Assembly (NCBI GenBank): GCA_963798075.1
Contig: CAWCRU010000040.1
Location: 1 to 64,000 of the forward strand
DNA length: 64,000 nucleotides
Direction of reading: 5' to 3'
From: DATAOG01 sp963798075
GTDB lineage: Bacteria > Pseudomonadota > Alphaproteobacteria > Geminicoccales > Geminicoccaceae
The position numbers and the translations under genes are program-made. The notes under the pieces are model-generated. The model did not search any database and was not told the DNA's origin. It was given only the letters and a program-made list of their open reading frames with translations. Positions 8,844 to 17,587 of this stretch are shown here, piece after piece (position 1 is the first letter of the stretch; each line of letters starts with the position of its first letter).

Positions 8844-9833
8844 ATGCGCCTCAGCGTGGTGGCGCCGTTCTACAATGAGGAGCGCAGCGTCGGCGTCTTC
8901 TTCGAGCGCCTCTTGCCGGTCCTCGAAGGCATCACGCCGGCCTTCGAGGTGGTCTGCGTCGACGACGGCAGCGATGACCGGACCTTCGAGCTGCTGGCCG
9001 AGCACCATCGGCGCGACCCGCGGATCAAGGTCCTTGGCCTCTCGCGCAACTTCGGCAAGGAGCAGGCGTTGAGCGCCGGGCTCGACTTCACCTCGGGCGA
9101 TGCGGTCATCCCGATCGATGCCGATCTCCAGGATCCGCCGGAGCTGATCCGCACGCTCGTCGAGCGCTGGTGCGAGGGCTTCGATGTCGTGCTCGCGGTG
9201 CGCTCCGACCGGCCGGGCGACAGCTCGCTCAAGCGCTTGAGCGCGGGCCTCTTCTACCGGATCATGGGCAGGCTGAGCGATGTGCCGGTGCCGGCCGACG
9301 TCGGCGACTTCCGCCTCCTCGACCATCGCGTCGTCGAGGCCTTCCGCGGCCTGCCGGAGCGTACCCGGTTCACCAAAGGCCTGTTCGCGTGGCTGGGCTT
9401 CAGACAGGCGCGGGTCGAATACAGTCGCGCGGCACGCGCGGCCGGCCGCAGCAAGTGGCGCTATTGGGCGTTGTGGAACCTGGCCCTCGAGGGCATCTTC
9501 TCGTTCACGACCTGGCCGCTCCGGATGTGGACCTACCTCGGGTGCGGCATCGCGGCGCTGGCGGTCGGCTACGCCCTGTTCATCATCCTGCGCAGACTGG
9601 TGCTCGGGGCCGACGTGCCCGGCTTTACCTCGATCGTGGTGTTGATCTCGTTCTTCGGCGGCCTCAATCTGATCGGGCTCGGCATCATCGGCGAGTACCT
9701 CGGCCGGGTCTTCATCGAGACCAAGCGGCGACCGCGCTATCTCATAGCCGACGCTCTCGGGTTCGACGCCGGCCTTGCCCGCCGGTCGGTTCGCGGCGCC
9801 CCGACGCCGCAGGATCGCATCGACACCGCGTGA
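8844..9833 (+). CDS. Family 2 glycosyltransferase (polyprenyl-phosphate sugar transferase, ArnC/GtrB-like)
   Basis: 329 residues. The GT-A domain shows SVVAPFYNEE, VDDGSDD and the DxD-region IDADLQDPPELI, followed by the DFRLLD motif typical of dolichyl- or undecaprenyl-phosphate sugar transferases. Two C-terminal membrane segments follow (TYLGCGIAALAVGYALFIIL and SIVVLISFFGGLNLIGLGII). The enzyme would load a sugar onto a lipid carrier at the inner membrane. The convergent neighbour (9851-11524) is a polytopic protein that could use this lipid-linked sugar. The ATG at 8844 has GGGAGGG about 14 nt upstream. Confidence 0.88.
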   Translation: MRLSVVAPFYNEERSVGVFFERLLPVLEGITPAFEVVCVDDGSDDRTFELLAEHHRRDPRIKVLGLSRNFGKEQALSAGLDFTSGDAVIPIDADLQDPPELIRTLVERWCEGFDVVLAVRSDRPGDSSLKRLSAGLFYRIMGRLSDVPVPADVGDFRLLDHRVVEAFRGLPERTRFTKGLFAWLGFRQARVEYSRAARAAGRSKWRYWALWNLALEGIFSFTTWPLRMWTYLGCGIAALAVGYALFIILRRLVLGADVPGFTSIVVLISFFGGLNLIGLGIIGEYLGRVFIETKRRPRYLIADALGFDAGLARRSVRGAPTPQDRIDTA

Positions 9834-9850
9834 ACGGCAGCGCGCGCCCG

Positions 9851-11524
9851 TCAGCTGCCGCCTGATCCGGCGCAACGGTCGAGTGCGCGGGTGCTTATCC
9901 CTTTGCTCACGAGCCGATCCGTCAGGTCGCGATAGAGCTCATCCGGCTCGGGGATGCCGTCCGGGTAGCGCCAGATCTCGAAGGCGGTTCCGGCGACCGG
10001 CACGACCTTGGCAGGCGGCCCGAACTGCGCCTCGAGGGCCGCCGGCCGGAGCCTCTGCGCGCCCTTGCGGGCGGTCACCACGAAGGTGAAATGGCGGCGC
10101 TGCGGACAGCCGGAGCGCCAGTCCCAAAAGGCGAAACCGTTGCCGGCCAGCAGGAGCGGCCGCGCGTCCTTGGCAAGCGGCGTGATGGTCAAGTCGGTGA
10201 ACAGCGACGCCTTGTGTGCCACCCAATAGCTGGAGAGGCCGGTGCGGCCGATGCGTCCGGATGCGGCCTCCGCGTCGAGCGCAGTTACGAGGGCTTCCAT
10301 GGCCGTCTTGCGCGCCGCCGCATCGCGCGCCCGGGCCATGAAGAAGGGGGTCGCCACCACCAGCGCGACGGCTACCAGCCCCGCGGCTGCCGACGAAGCC
10401 CGCAGACGGCCGAGGGTGTCGGCAATGCCGAGGGTTATCGGCAGGGCCGCGACCGCGATCCCCCAGAACAGATAGCGAAGGGAGAGCAGATCCTTGGTCG
10501 CCATCGCCGCCGGAACCGCGAGGACGGTCGCCGCGAACAGCACGAAGACGTACAGGCGGAAGTGCCGGACTTCGCCAGGCTCCGGCAGCGTTATCCAGAG
10601 CGACAGGGCGCCGCCCGCGAGCGCGAGCGCGTAGAGAAGGAGAACGTTCGTGGTGCCGTAGCCCGCATAAGCCTGGCCGAGCTGCAAAAGGTTCGCATCC
10701 AGGTGGCCGAGGCGAAACGAGAAGACCCGGTCGTCCCGATAGGCCAGGAACGGCAGGGCAGCGAAGCCGAGCCGCAGCGCCTGCGCCAGCAGCAGCGCAG
10801 CCAGCGCGACGGCGACGGCGGCCGTCAGCCCGCGCCATTTGATCCCGCCCAGGGCCGCCATCAGGAGCGCCGTGGCGAGCGTGGGTGCCACCGACCACGG
10901 CAGGAACAGGGGATCTGAGTGGATCACGAGGCCGAACAGGATGCCGAAACCGGCGACGAACGCTGTCGAAGGCAGCGACCTGTCAGCGCGGCTGGCGAGC
11001 AGCGGCAGGCTGCAGAAGACCAGCGCCGGCGCGATCAGCGTGTTATGGAACGTGGTCCGCAACAGGTTTGCCCCGGCCTGGAAGCTGATCGCGGTCAGGA
11101 GCAGCAGGACGGCCATGAACAGGGTGCCGCCGAGGATCCGCCCGGCCTCACGAACTCCGCCCGCTCTGAGCAGCATCCGGAGCGCGCCGTAGACGAGGCA
11201 GAGATTCAGAAGCGCGAAGATCGAGCCCCACGCCCAGGCGCGGCCCAGGCTCAGCGCGTAGGCGGCAAAGGAGATCACGAGGTCCGGGAAGTACCGCGCG
11301 CCGAGCTGCACCCGCCACGCAATCGGCATGCCGTCGCGAAAATAGGCGACGATGTCGGATGTGTAGCGGTAGAGCGCGAGGTCGTCGGCGCTGATCGCCT
11401 TCAGATCGGTGTGGGCGAGCACGGCGAAGGTCATCGGGAGCAGCCAGGCGAGGAGGACCAGGCCCTCGACGACGATCTTTCTCGGGTACGCGCCGGGGTC
11501 TGACGCGACCCGAGCAACCCTCAC
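9851..11524 (-). CDS. Polytopic membrane protein, probable GT-C-type glycosyltransferase
   Basis: About 557 residues with roughly 11-12 hydrophobic helices, then a soluble C-terminal domain of about 150 residues (from EALVTALDAEAASGRIGR). The loop after the first helix contains AHTDLKAISADDLALYR, placing paired acidic residues where GT-C transferases keep their catalytic Asp. I recognise no named family. The gene next door makes a lipid-linked sugar donor, which fits. The start is uncertain: a GTG at 11524 avoids overlapping the GguC gene, whereas an ATG at 11641 would overlap it by 47 nt. Confidence 0.6.
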   Translation of the reverse strand: MRVARVASDPGAYPRKIVVEGLVLLAWLLPMTFAVLAHTDLKAISADDLALYRYTSDIVAYFRDGMPIAWRVQLGARYFPDLVISFAAYALSLGRAWAWGSIFALLNLCLVYGALRMLLRAGGVREAGRILGGTLFMAVLLLLTAISFQAGANLLRTTFHNTLIAPALVFCSLPLLASRADRSLPSTAFVAGFGILFGLVIHSDPLFLPWSVAPTLATALLMAALGGIKWRGLTAAVAVALAALLLAQALRLGFAALPFLAYRDDRVFSFRLGHLDANLLQLGQAYAGYGTTNVLLLYALALAGGALSLWITLPEPGEVRHFRLYVFVLFAATVLAVPAAMATKDLLSLRYLFWGIAVAALPITLGIADTLGRLRASSAAAGLVAVALVVATPFFMARARDAAARKTAMEALVTALDAEAASGRIGRTGLSSYWVAHKASLFTDLTITPLAKDARPLLLAGNGFAFWDWRSGCPQRRHFTFVVTARKGAQRLRPAALEAQFGPPAKVVPVAGTAFEIWRYPDGIPEPDELYRDLTDRLVSKGISTRALDRCAGSGGS

Positions 11525-11594
11525 CCTCGCGGCGCTCCGGGTTGCCGTCCTGCCGCCTGGCCGGACTCTGCCGAAGCCCCGGTTCGGCCGCCCG

Positions 11595-12593
11595 TCACAG
11601 CGCTGCGACCCGCACCATGCCCTCGTCGTCCGCGCCGGCAAGCGGGTTGCGCAGCGGCGCGCCGAAAGTCGGTGAAGAGATCTCGAACACGTCGTCAGGC
11701 GCGGTCCGGACGCCGCCGCTGAAGCTCAGCACGGCCGCGCCGATGAAATGCACATGGACGTCGCCCGGCCGCCGGAACAGGGCGTATTTGAAGTGATGGT
11801 GCTCCAGATTCGCAAGCGTATGGCTCATGTTGGCTTCGCCCGACAGCCACTCGGCCTGCCAAAGCGGCTCGCCGCCGCGCAGCACCCGCACCGTGCCGCG
11901 CACGTCGTCCGGCAGGTCGCCCAGCAGCAGTTCCGGCCCGAAAGCACAAGCGCGGAGCTTGGAATGGGCGAGGTAGAGGTAGTTCTGGCGCTCGAGCACG
12001 TGGTCGGAGAACTCGTTGCCGAGCGCGTAGCCGACCCGGCGCGGCCGGCCGCCGGCATCGATCACGTAGAGCATCGCGATCTCGGCTTCCTCGCCGCCAT
12101 CGAGGGCGAAGCCCGGCATCGCGAGCGGCTGGCCGGGGGCGGCGACGATGCTGCCGTCGCCCTTGTAGAACCACTCCGGCGCCACGCCGATCCGGCCTTC
12201 CGGGGGCTTGCCGCCCTCGATCCCGAGCCTGAACATTTTCATCGAGTCGCTGAGCTTGGCTTCGTCCGCTGCCTGGACCTGATGCATCGAATTGCGCGCC
12301 TGGGCGCTGCCGATGTGGGTGAGCCCGGTGCCCGTAATCAGGCAGTGCGCGGGATCGGGGTGATCGAGCGGCGCCAGCAGACGGCCCTCGGCGAGCAGCC
12401 CTGCGAGCTCCTCATGGCCGTCGGCGGCGGCCCCGGCGGCGAGGTCGAGAAGGCCCTGCCCGCTCTCCATCGCGCGCCCGGCCAGCTGGTAGACGCTGCC
12501 GACGCCGGCCAGGACCTCGACCTTGCGCCCGTCACCCGTGACCCGGCCGACCCGGCGCTCGCCGACCGGCGAGACGAACTGCACCAGACGCAT
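11595..12593 (-). CDS. AraD1/GguC-family protein (fumarylacetoacetate hydrolase fold)
   Basis: 332 residues. Motifs are LITGTGLTHIGSAQARN, PEWFYKGDGSIVAAPG, GEEAEIAMLYVID, ALGNEFSDHVLER and HVHFIGAAVLSFS, the FAH fold with its metal-binding acidic residues in the EEAE segment. GguC/AraD1 proteins occur in arabinose and galactose catabolism as sugar-acid dehydratases or accessory proteins. A possible pathway partner, an IlvD/Edd-type dehydratase, lies far away at 47509. The ATG at 12593 has GGAGG nine nt upstream. Confidence 0.8.
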   Translation of the reverse strand: MRLVQFVSPVGERRVGRVTGDGRKVEVLAGVGSVYQLAGRAMESGQGLLDLAAGAAADGHEELAGLLAEGRLLAPLDHPDPAHCLITGTGLTHIGSAQARNSMHQVQAADEAKLSDSMKMFRLGIEGGKPPEGRIGVAPEWFYKGDGSIVAAPGQPLAMPGFALDGGEEAEIAMLYVIDAGGRPRRVGYALGNEFSDHVLERQNYLYLAHSKLRACAFGPELLLGDLPDDVRGTVRVLRGGEPLWQAEWLSGEANMSHTLANLEHHHFKYALFRRPGDVHVHFIGAAVLSFSGGVRTAPDDVFEISSPTFGAPLRNPLAGADDEGMVRVAAL

Positions 12594-12696
12594 CTTGTCC
12601 TGCCTCCCCCGGCCGAACATGCGGGCGCTCTTCGGGCGCGCGCTCTCAAGGAAGAGCGGCCAACCTGACGCGGCGGCCCCGCGGCCGTCAAGCGCG

Positions 12697-13494
12697 TCAG
12701 TCGGCCTCGCTCGGCAGAGCGGTCAGGCCGGAGGACCAGGCGGTGCTCGCCTGCAGTGCCACGACCTCGCCGACGATGATCAGGGTCGGGCCCGCGAGGC
12801 GCGAATCGGGGGCCAGGGCCGGCAGGCTCGCGAGCGTCCCGGTGACCAGCCGCTGGTGCTCCAAGGTGCCGTTCTCGATCAGGGCGGCCGGCGTGGCGGC
12901 GGCGAGGCCGTGCTCGATCAGCTTGCCGCAGAGGCTGCCGAGCGCCTTGACGCCCATGTAGACGGCCAGCGTCTGGCCGGGCTTGGCGAGCGCCGGCCAG
13001 TCCAGATCGAGCTCGCCGTCCTTGCTGTGGCCGGTGACGAAGATCAGGGTCTGGGCATGGCCGCGGTGGGTGAGCGGGATGCCGGCGGCGGCGGCGCAGC
13101 CGATCGCCGCGGTCACGCCCGGCACGACCTGGAACGGGATCCCGGCCGCGACCAGCGCCGCCAGCTCCTCGCCGCCGCGGCCGAACACGAAGGGGTCGCC
13201 GCCCTTGAGGCGCAGCACCCGCTTGCCGGCCCGCGCCAGATCGATCAGCAGCTCGTTGATGCCGGTCTGCGGGCAGACGTGGCGCTCGCGGGTCTTGCCG
13301 ACGAAGATCCGCTCGACCGACCCCGGAACCAGGTCGAGGATGTCGGGGCCGACCAGGCGATCGTAGACCACGACGTCGGCCTTTTGCAGCAGGCGGAGCG
13401 CGCGCAGGGTCAAGAGGTCCGCAGCCCCGGGGCCGGCGCCGACCAGCCAGACCTCGCCGATGGGGCCGCCGGCCGATCCTCGAGGCGCGCTCAT
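12697..13494 (-). CDS. cobA: Uroporphyrinogen-III C-methyltransferase (SUMT)
   Basis: 265 residues. Diagnostic segments are VWLVGAGPGAADLLTLRA, DVVVYDRLVG, the SAM-binding RLKGGDPFVFGRGGEE, VVPGVTAAIGCAAAAGIPLTHR and TLAVYMGV. It methylates uroporphyrinogen III twice with SAM to give precorrin-2, the branch to sirohaem and cobalamin. Length matches the stand-alone CobA form; there is no fused CysG oxidase domain. No other cobalamin or sirohaem genes are adjacent. Confidence 0.92.
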   Translation of the reverse strand: MSAPRGSAGGPIGEVWLVGAGPGAADLLTLRALRLLQKADVVVYDRLVGPDILDLVPGSVERIFVGKTRERHVCPQTGINELLIDLARAGKRVLRLKGGDPFVFGRGGEELAALVAAGIPFQVVPGVTAAIGCAAAAGIPLTHRGHAQTLIFVTGHSKDGELDLDWPALAKPGQTLAVYMGVKALGSLCGKLIEHGLAAATPAALIENGTLEHQRLVTGTLASLPALAPDSRLAGPTLIIVGEVVALQASTAWSSGLTALPSEAD

Positions 13495-13548
13495 CGTGCG
13501 CTCACCAGGGGGCCGCCGCGGCGCGCCGATGCCGTGAGCACGCGCCGC

Positions 13549-14211
13549 TCAGCCCGCGCGCTCGTAGATCTCGAAGCGCGCCTCGTCGGTGTACTCCTTG
13601 CCCTCCTGGCCGGCCGCGCGATAGAGCTCGGTATCCAGGATCAGGCGGCGGTCCTCGAGGGTCTTCTCGCAGCGCCGGTCGATGAACATGCCGCCGATCG
13701 GCACCTTGCCGTCGCCGGGCCTGGCCTCGGTGCACTGCCAGCCGTCGCGTCCGTAGCGGCCCATGACCCGGATGCCGAACAGGAAGGCCGCCTTCTTGAG
13801 GTAGTAGCGGGCGTCCGGGTCGGTCACGATGCGCAGCCCCTGGACCACGCCTCGATCGTCGATCAGCAGCGACGGGATCACCGGATGGCCCGCGACCTTG
13901 GTGCCCTCCCAGCGGTCGCCCAGGGCTGCAAGGCGCGACGGCGCGAAGGCGAAAGCGACCTCGTGCAGGCCTTTGGAATCGGTCGGGCAGCGCCTGAACT
14001 CCGCCCAGCCGCCGAGCTCTTGGCCAGGCTTCGCGCCGTCGTTGCCGCAGGCGAAGTCGACATAGCCCGCGGCCGGCAGCTGCTCGACGGTCATGCCGAC
14101 CCTGAGGTCGCGCAGATCGCCGTCGCGCGGATCTTCGGCCGCACTCGCCCCGAGCCCGAAGCCGGCCGCGAGCCCCGCTCCCAGACCGAGCACCAGGGTG
14201 CGGATCCTCAT
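13549..14211 (-). CDS. Putative periplasmic protein of unknown function
   Basis: 220 residues. A signal peptide (about residues 1-25, LGLGAGLAAGFGLGASA) precedes a soluble domain with VGMTVEQLPAAGYVDFACG, VTDPDARYYLKKAAFLFG and RRCEKTLEDRRLILDTELYR. Several Cys could form disulfides. No family is recognised. It is divergent from the cytochrome c gene at 14316, suggesting a link to the PQQ dehydrogenase system, which is inference only. Confidence 0.6.
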   Translation of the reverse strand: MRIRTLVLGLGAGLAAGFGLGASAAEDPRDGDLRDLRVGMTVEQLPAAGYVDFACGNDGAKPGQELGGWAEFRRCPTDSKGLHEVAFAFAPSRLAALGDRWEGTKVAGHPVIPSLLIDDRGVVQGLRIVTDPDARYYLKKAAFLFGIRVMGRYGRDGWQCTEARPGDGKVPIGGMFIDRRCEKTLEDRRLILDTELYRAAGQEGKEYTDEARFEIYERAG

Positions 14212-14315
14212 TGCGTCTCTCCCGTTGGTTGGCCGGGCCGGCCCTGACCTTGCGGCCGGCCGGCCGGCATGGTCCCTTATAGGCGGCGGGATCAGATCTG
14301 GGGAGGTGGCAATCG

Positions 14316-14810
14316 ATGGTTCGGGCGAAGCTTGTGAGCGGAGCTGCCGGCGTCGCGGTCCTGGCGGCGTTGCTGCTAACCGCCGGCGGCGCGCGCTCGG
14401 CGGCCGACCTCGATCTCGGCAAGCGGGTGTACCGCAAGGCCAACTGCGTCGGCTGTCACAAATGGCATGGCGGCGGCGGCGGCGGCTATGGCGGCCTGGC
14501 TTTGTCGCTGCGCGCGACCGAGCTCGACCGCGCCGAGCTGCTCGAGGTCGTGCGCTGCGGCCGCCCGGGCACGCGCATGCCCTACCACGATCGCCACGCC
14601 TATCAGTCCACCCCGTGCTACGGCGGCACCACCAAGGCCGATCTCGGCGACGACTTCCCCGCCCAGGCGGCGATCCTGCTGCGCGACCAGGAGATCGAAG
14701 CGGTGGTCGCCTACGTCCAGAGCCAGCTGCAGGGCAAGGGCGAGCCGACCAAGGCCGACTGCATCGCCTTCTGGGGCCCGGGCGAGCGCGAGTGCGAAAG
14801 CATGCCGTGA
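14316..14810 (+). CDS. c-type cytochrome, probable electron acceptor of the PQQ dehydrogenase
   Basis: 164 residues. Signal peptide to about residue 29 (ARSAA). Haem attachment is CVGCH at 44-48, followed by a Gly-rich loop (GGGGGGYGG), and a likely axial Met88 in GTRMPYH. Four further Cys residues lie near 81-158, unusual for a simple cytochrome c and perhaps forming disulfides. It is convergent with the PQQ alcohol dehydrogenase and likely takes its electrons in the periplasm. GGGAGGTGG precedes the ATG. Confidence 0.85.
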   Translation: MVRAKLVSGAAGVAVLAALLLTAGGARSAADLDLGKRVYRKANCVGCHKWHGGGGGGYGGLALSLRATELDRAELLEVVRCGRPGTRMPYHDRHAYQSTPCYGGTTKADLGDDFPAQAAILLRDQEIEAVVAYVQSQLQGKGEPTKADCIAFWGPGERECESMP

Positions 14811-14889
14811 AGGCGACCCTCACGGGCGGCCAGATCATCATCAAACCGCCGCTCGCCGGTCGCCCGGATCGATAGCCGCCCGCAAAGTC

Positions 14890-14916
14890 GGGGCGGGCCC
14901 GTGATCGACCCGCCCC
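14890..14916. terminator. Bidirectional hairpin between convergent cytochrome and dehydrogenase genes
   Basis: GGGGCGGG and CCCGCCCC form a perfect 8-bp GC stem with an 11-nt loop, midway between the stops at 14810 and 14946. CTCTT follows on the plus strand and CGACTTT on the minus strand, so weak T-rich tails exist both ways. Confidence 0.5.
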
Positions 14917-14945
14917 TCTTGCCTGCCAGAACGTCGGAATTGCGG

Positions 14946-16709
14946 CTACAGCGCGAACACGAACAGCATCGAGCCCGGCTGCATCTTCTCGAGTCCTTTG
15001 GTGCCGTCGACGAACCACTTCGGCCAGGCGCCGCCGAGGCCGACCTCGATCGCGACGTACTGCTTGCCGTCGACGCTGTAGCTGATCGGCGGGGCGTTGA
15101 CGCCGGCGCCGGTCTCGAACCGCCAGAGCTCCTTCAGGGTCCTGGCGTCGAGCGCCACCACCTGGCCCGAGGGATGGCCGACGAACACGAGGCCGCCGGC
15201 GGTCGTCAGCACGCCCCCCAGCATCGGGTACTGGGTGTCGTAGCGGGCGACGATCTTGCCGGTCTTGGCGTCGAGGGCCGCCACGCTGCCGGTGATCGGC
15301 TTGTTCTGGCGCGGCCCGCCGCCGATGAACATCTCCCGCGCCTTGTAGGAGTCCGGGGTCATCGGCTTGTTCGTCATCTGATTGCAGCTCTCGATGACCG
15401 GGATGTACCAGAGGTCGAGACTGGGATTGTAGGCGGTCGGCGGCCAGTTCTTGCCGCCCATGTTGCCCGGGCAGGAAGCGCCGACCGGGTTGTCGCGCCT
15501 GGGCGCGTCGAGGTAGGGCTGCACCTGCTTGTCGGGGTCGTAGTTGACCGGCAGGCCGGTCGTCGGGTCGAGGCCGGTGGTCCAGGTCAGCTCCTTGACG
15601 AACTGCGTGCCCCAGACGAACTTGCCGTCGGTCCGGTCGATCGCATAGGCGAAGCCGTTGCGGTCCGCGTGCAGCGCGAGCCTGCGCTCCTTGCCGTCGA
15701 CTTTGGTGTCGACCAGCACGTTCTCGGCCACGCCGTCATAGTCGTAGGGATCGTTGGGCGTGTACTGATGGTACCATTTGATCTTGCCGGTGTCGGCATC
15801 GATCCCGAGCATGCTGTTGGTGTAGAGGTTGTCGCCCGGCCGATACTCGGCGTCCCAGTCGGGACCCGGGTTGCCGACGCCCCAGATGATCAGGTTCTGG
15901 TCGGGATCGTAGGAGCCGGTGACCCAGGTCGAGCCGCCGCCGTGCTTCCAGGCGTCGTGATCGTCCTTCCAGGTCTCGTTGCCGGGCTCGCCCTTGGCCG
16001 GGATCGTGTGCCGGCGCCAGATCTCTTTGCCGGTGTTGAGGTCGGTCGCCGCGATCCAGCCGCGGATGCCGTACTCGGCGCCCGAGACGCCGGTGATCGC
16101 CATGTCCTTGACCACCAGCGGCGCCACGGTGATGACCTCGGCGATGCCGGGATCGGCGACCTGGCGCTCCCAGGCGACCTCGCCGGACTCCTTGTCGGTC
16201 GCGAGCAGGCGGCCGTCGAGGGTGTGCGAGATCACCTTGTCCTTCCACAGCGCCACGCCGCGGTTGTCGACGCCGCAGCAGGCGACCGCACCCGCCCAGT
16301 CCTTGTCGGTGCCGGGGTCCATCTTCCAGACCAGCTTGCCCGGGCCGTCGCTGATGTCGAGCTTGTAGACCGAGCCCCAGCCGTCGGTGATGTACATCGC
16401 CCCGTCCTCGACGATCGGCGTGCCCTCGAGGCCGCCGTGCGGCCAGATGCCGCCGGGCTCGATGCCGCCAAGCGCGAAAGTCCAGGCGACCTTGAGATCT
16501 TTGACCGTGTCGGTGTTGATCTGGTCGAGCTTGGAGAAACGATGGGCCGCAAAGTCCTGGTGATGGGTCAACCAGTTCTGCGGCTCCTTGTCGGCGTTGA
16601 GCAGCCGCTCCATCGTGGTCTCGCTGGCCGCGAGCGCCGGGGTCGCGATCGCCGCGGCGCACAAGCCCAGGAGCCACGCCGGCTGACCGGCGCAGGTACG
16701 TAACCTCAT
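14946..16709 (-). CDS. PQQ-dependent alcohol dehydrogenase with lanthanide-type active site
   Basis: 587 residues. Signal peptide ends near residue 28 (TPALA). Eight-bladed quinoprotein propeller with the vicinal disulfide Cys144-Cys145 (AVACCGVDN). Metal and PQQ ligands are readable: Glu212 in SGAEYGIRG, Asn280 in GVGNPGPDWD, catalytic Asp323 and the extra Asp325 in PYDYDG. In XoxF/ExaF/PedH enzymes this second Asp two residues after the catalytic one binds a lanthanide; calcium MxaF has Ala there. It oxidises alcohols in the periplasm, passing electrons to cytochrome c (14316). No PQQ synthesis genes are in the window. The ATG at 16709 follows an AGGTGTTC-type site. Confidence 0.92.
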   Translation of the reverse strand: MRLRTCAGQPAWLLGLCAAAIATPALAASETTMERLLNADKEPQNWLTHHQDFAAHRFSKLDQINTDTVKDLKVAWTFALGGIEPGGIWPHGGLEGTPIVEDGAMYITDGWGSVYKLDISDGPGKLVWKMDPGTDKDWAGAVACCGVDNRGVALWKDKVISHTLDGRLLATDKESGEVAWERQVADPGIAEVITVAPLVVKDMAITGVSGAEYGIRGWIAATDLNTGKEIWRRHTIPAKGEPGNETWKDDHDAWKHGGGSTWVTGSYDPDQNLIIWGVGNPGPDWDAEYRPGDNLYTNSMLGIDADTGKIKWYHQYTPNDPYDYDGVAENVLVDTKVDGKERRLALHADRNGFAYAIDRTDGKFVWGTQFVKELTWTTGLDPTTGLPVNYDPDKQVQPYLDAPRRDNPVGASCPGNMGGKNWPPTAYNPSLDLWYIPVIESCNQMTNKPMTPDSYKAREMFIGGGPRQNKPITGSVAALDAKTGKIVARYDTQYPMLGGVLTTAGGLVFVGHPSGQVVALDARTLKELWRFETGAGVNAPPISYSVDGKQYVAIEVGLGGAWPKWFVDGTKGLEKMQPGSMLFVFAL

Positions 16710-16917
16710 TTTTGAACACCTCCCAGGTGTCGAATGCTGGATTTCGTGTTTGTGGCGCCAGATCGGCGGCCACGGTTGCAGCCCGGCCAGGTTAGAGGGG
16801 CCGACGCGCCGGGTCAAACCTCAAAGACCCCCGAGGGCCCGTGATCGGGGCGTCGAGGTCGACCGATTGTCCGGAGCGGCGCCCGCGAGCGGGGCGCGCG
16901 CGCTCGCTGCGGGCGGA

Positions 16918-17451
16918 TCAGGGATAGATGATGATCGTCGTGCCGTCGTCGACCCGCGCCCAGATCTCGTCGATCTCCTCGTTGGTCAGCGCGATGCAGC
17001 CGTCGGTCCAGTCGACGTAGGGGTGACCGACCCGCCAGGCGGCGACGCCGTTGGGCAGGCCGTGCAACATGATCTCGCCGCCCGGCGACACGCCCCAGCG
17101 CATGGCGCGCAGGTCGTCCCAGGCGCGCGGATAGGAGACATGGATCGCGCGGTGGTAATTGCTGTTCGCATTGCGCCAGTCGAGGGTGTAGACCCCTTCC
17201 GGGGTGCGACCGTCGCCTTGCCGACGCTTGGGGCCGTCGGGAGCGCGGCCGAGCGCGATCCGGTAGCTCGCGATCACCCGCCCCGCCTCGAGCAGCTGCA
17301 AGCTGCGGGCCGCTTTGTGCACGACCACGAGATCGGCCTTGGCGGGTGCGAAATGGGGGATCTGGGCGCGGGCCGGTTCGCCCCGGGCGATCGCCAGCGC
17401 CAGGACGAGGCTGGCGGCGAGACCGAGGGCGACCCAGGGCCGCATGGCCAT
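16918..17451 (-). CDS. L,D-transpeptidase (YkuD family), short form
   Basis: 177 residues. N-terminal hydrophobic signal (ALGLAASLVLALAIARG). Catalytic motif with His130 in IMLHGLPNG and nucleophile Cys152 in DWTDGCIALTNEEI, the YkuD signature. It acts in the periplasm, making 3-3 crosslinks or attaching proteins to peptidoglycan. It is divergent from a second L,D-transpeptidase at 17588. Confidence 0.9.
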   Translation of the reverse strand: MAMRPWVALGLAASLVLALAIARGEPARAQIPHFAPAKADLVVVHKAARSLQLLEAGRVIASYRIALGRAPDGPKRRQGDGRTPEGVYTLDWRNANSNYHRAIHVSYPRAWDDLRAMRWGVSPGGEIMLHGLPNGVAAWRVGHPYVDWTDGCIALTNEEIDEIWARVDDGTTIIIYP

Positions 17452-17587
17452 CCGACGGAAGATTTGCTCGAACTCGAGGCATGCCTGTTAGTTCAATCGA
17501 AAGCCCGACCGTGTAAGGACTTGGCCGCGGGCGGGTGATCCTCGATGGCGAATCTCCATGAACCGACCTAAAGAAGAGTTGCCACCT

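Noticed and set aside
14901..16703. 600-codon plus-strand open frame
   Set aside because: Antisense of the PQQ dehydrogenase, whose active-site residues are all readable on the minus strand.
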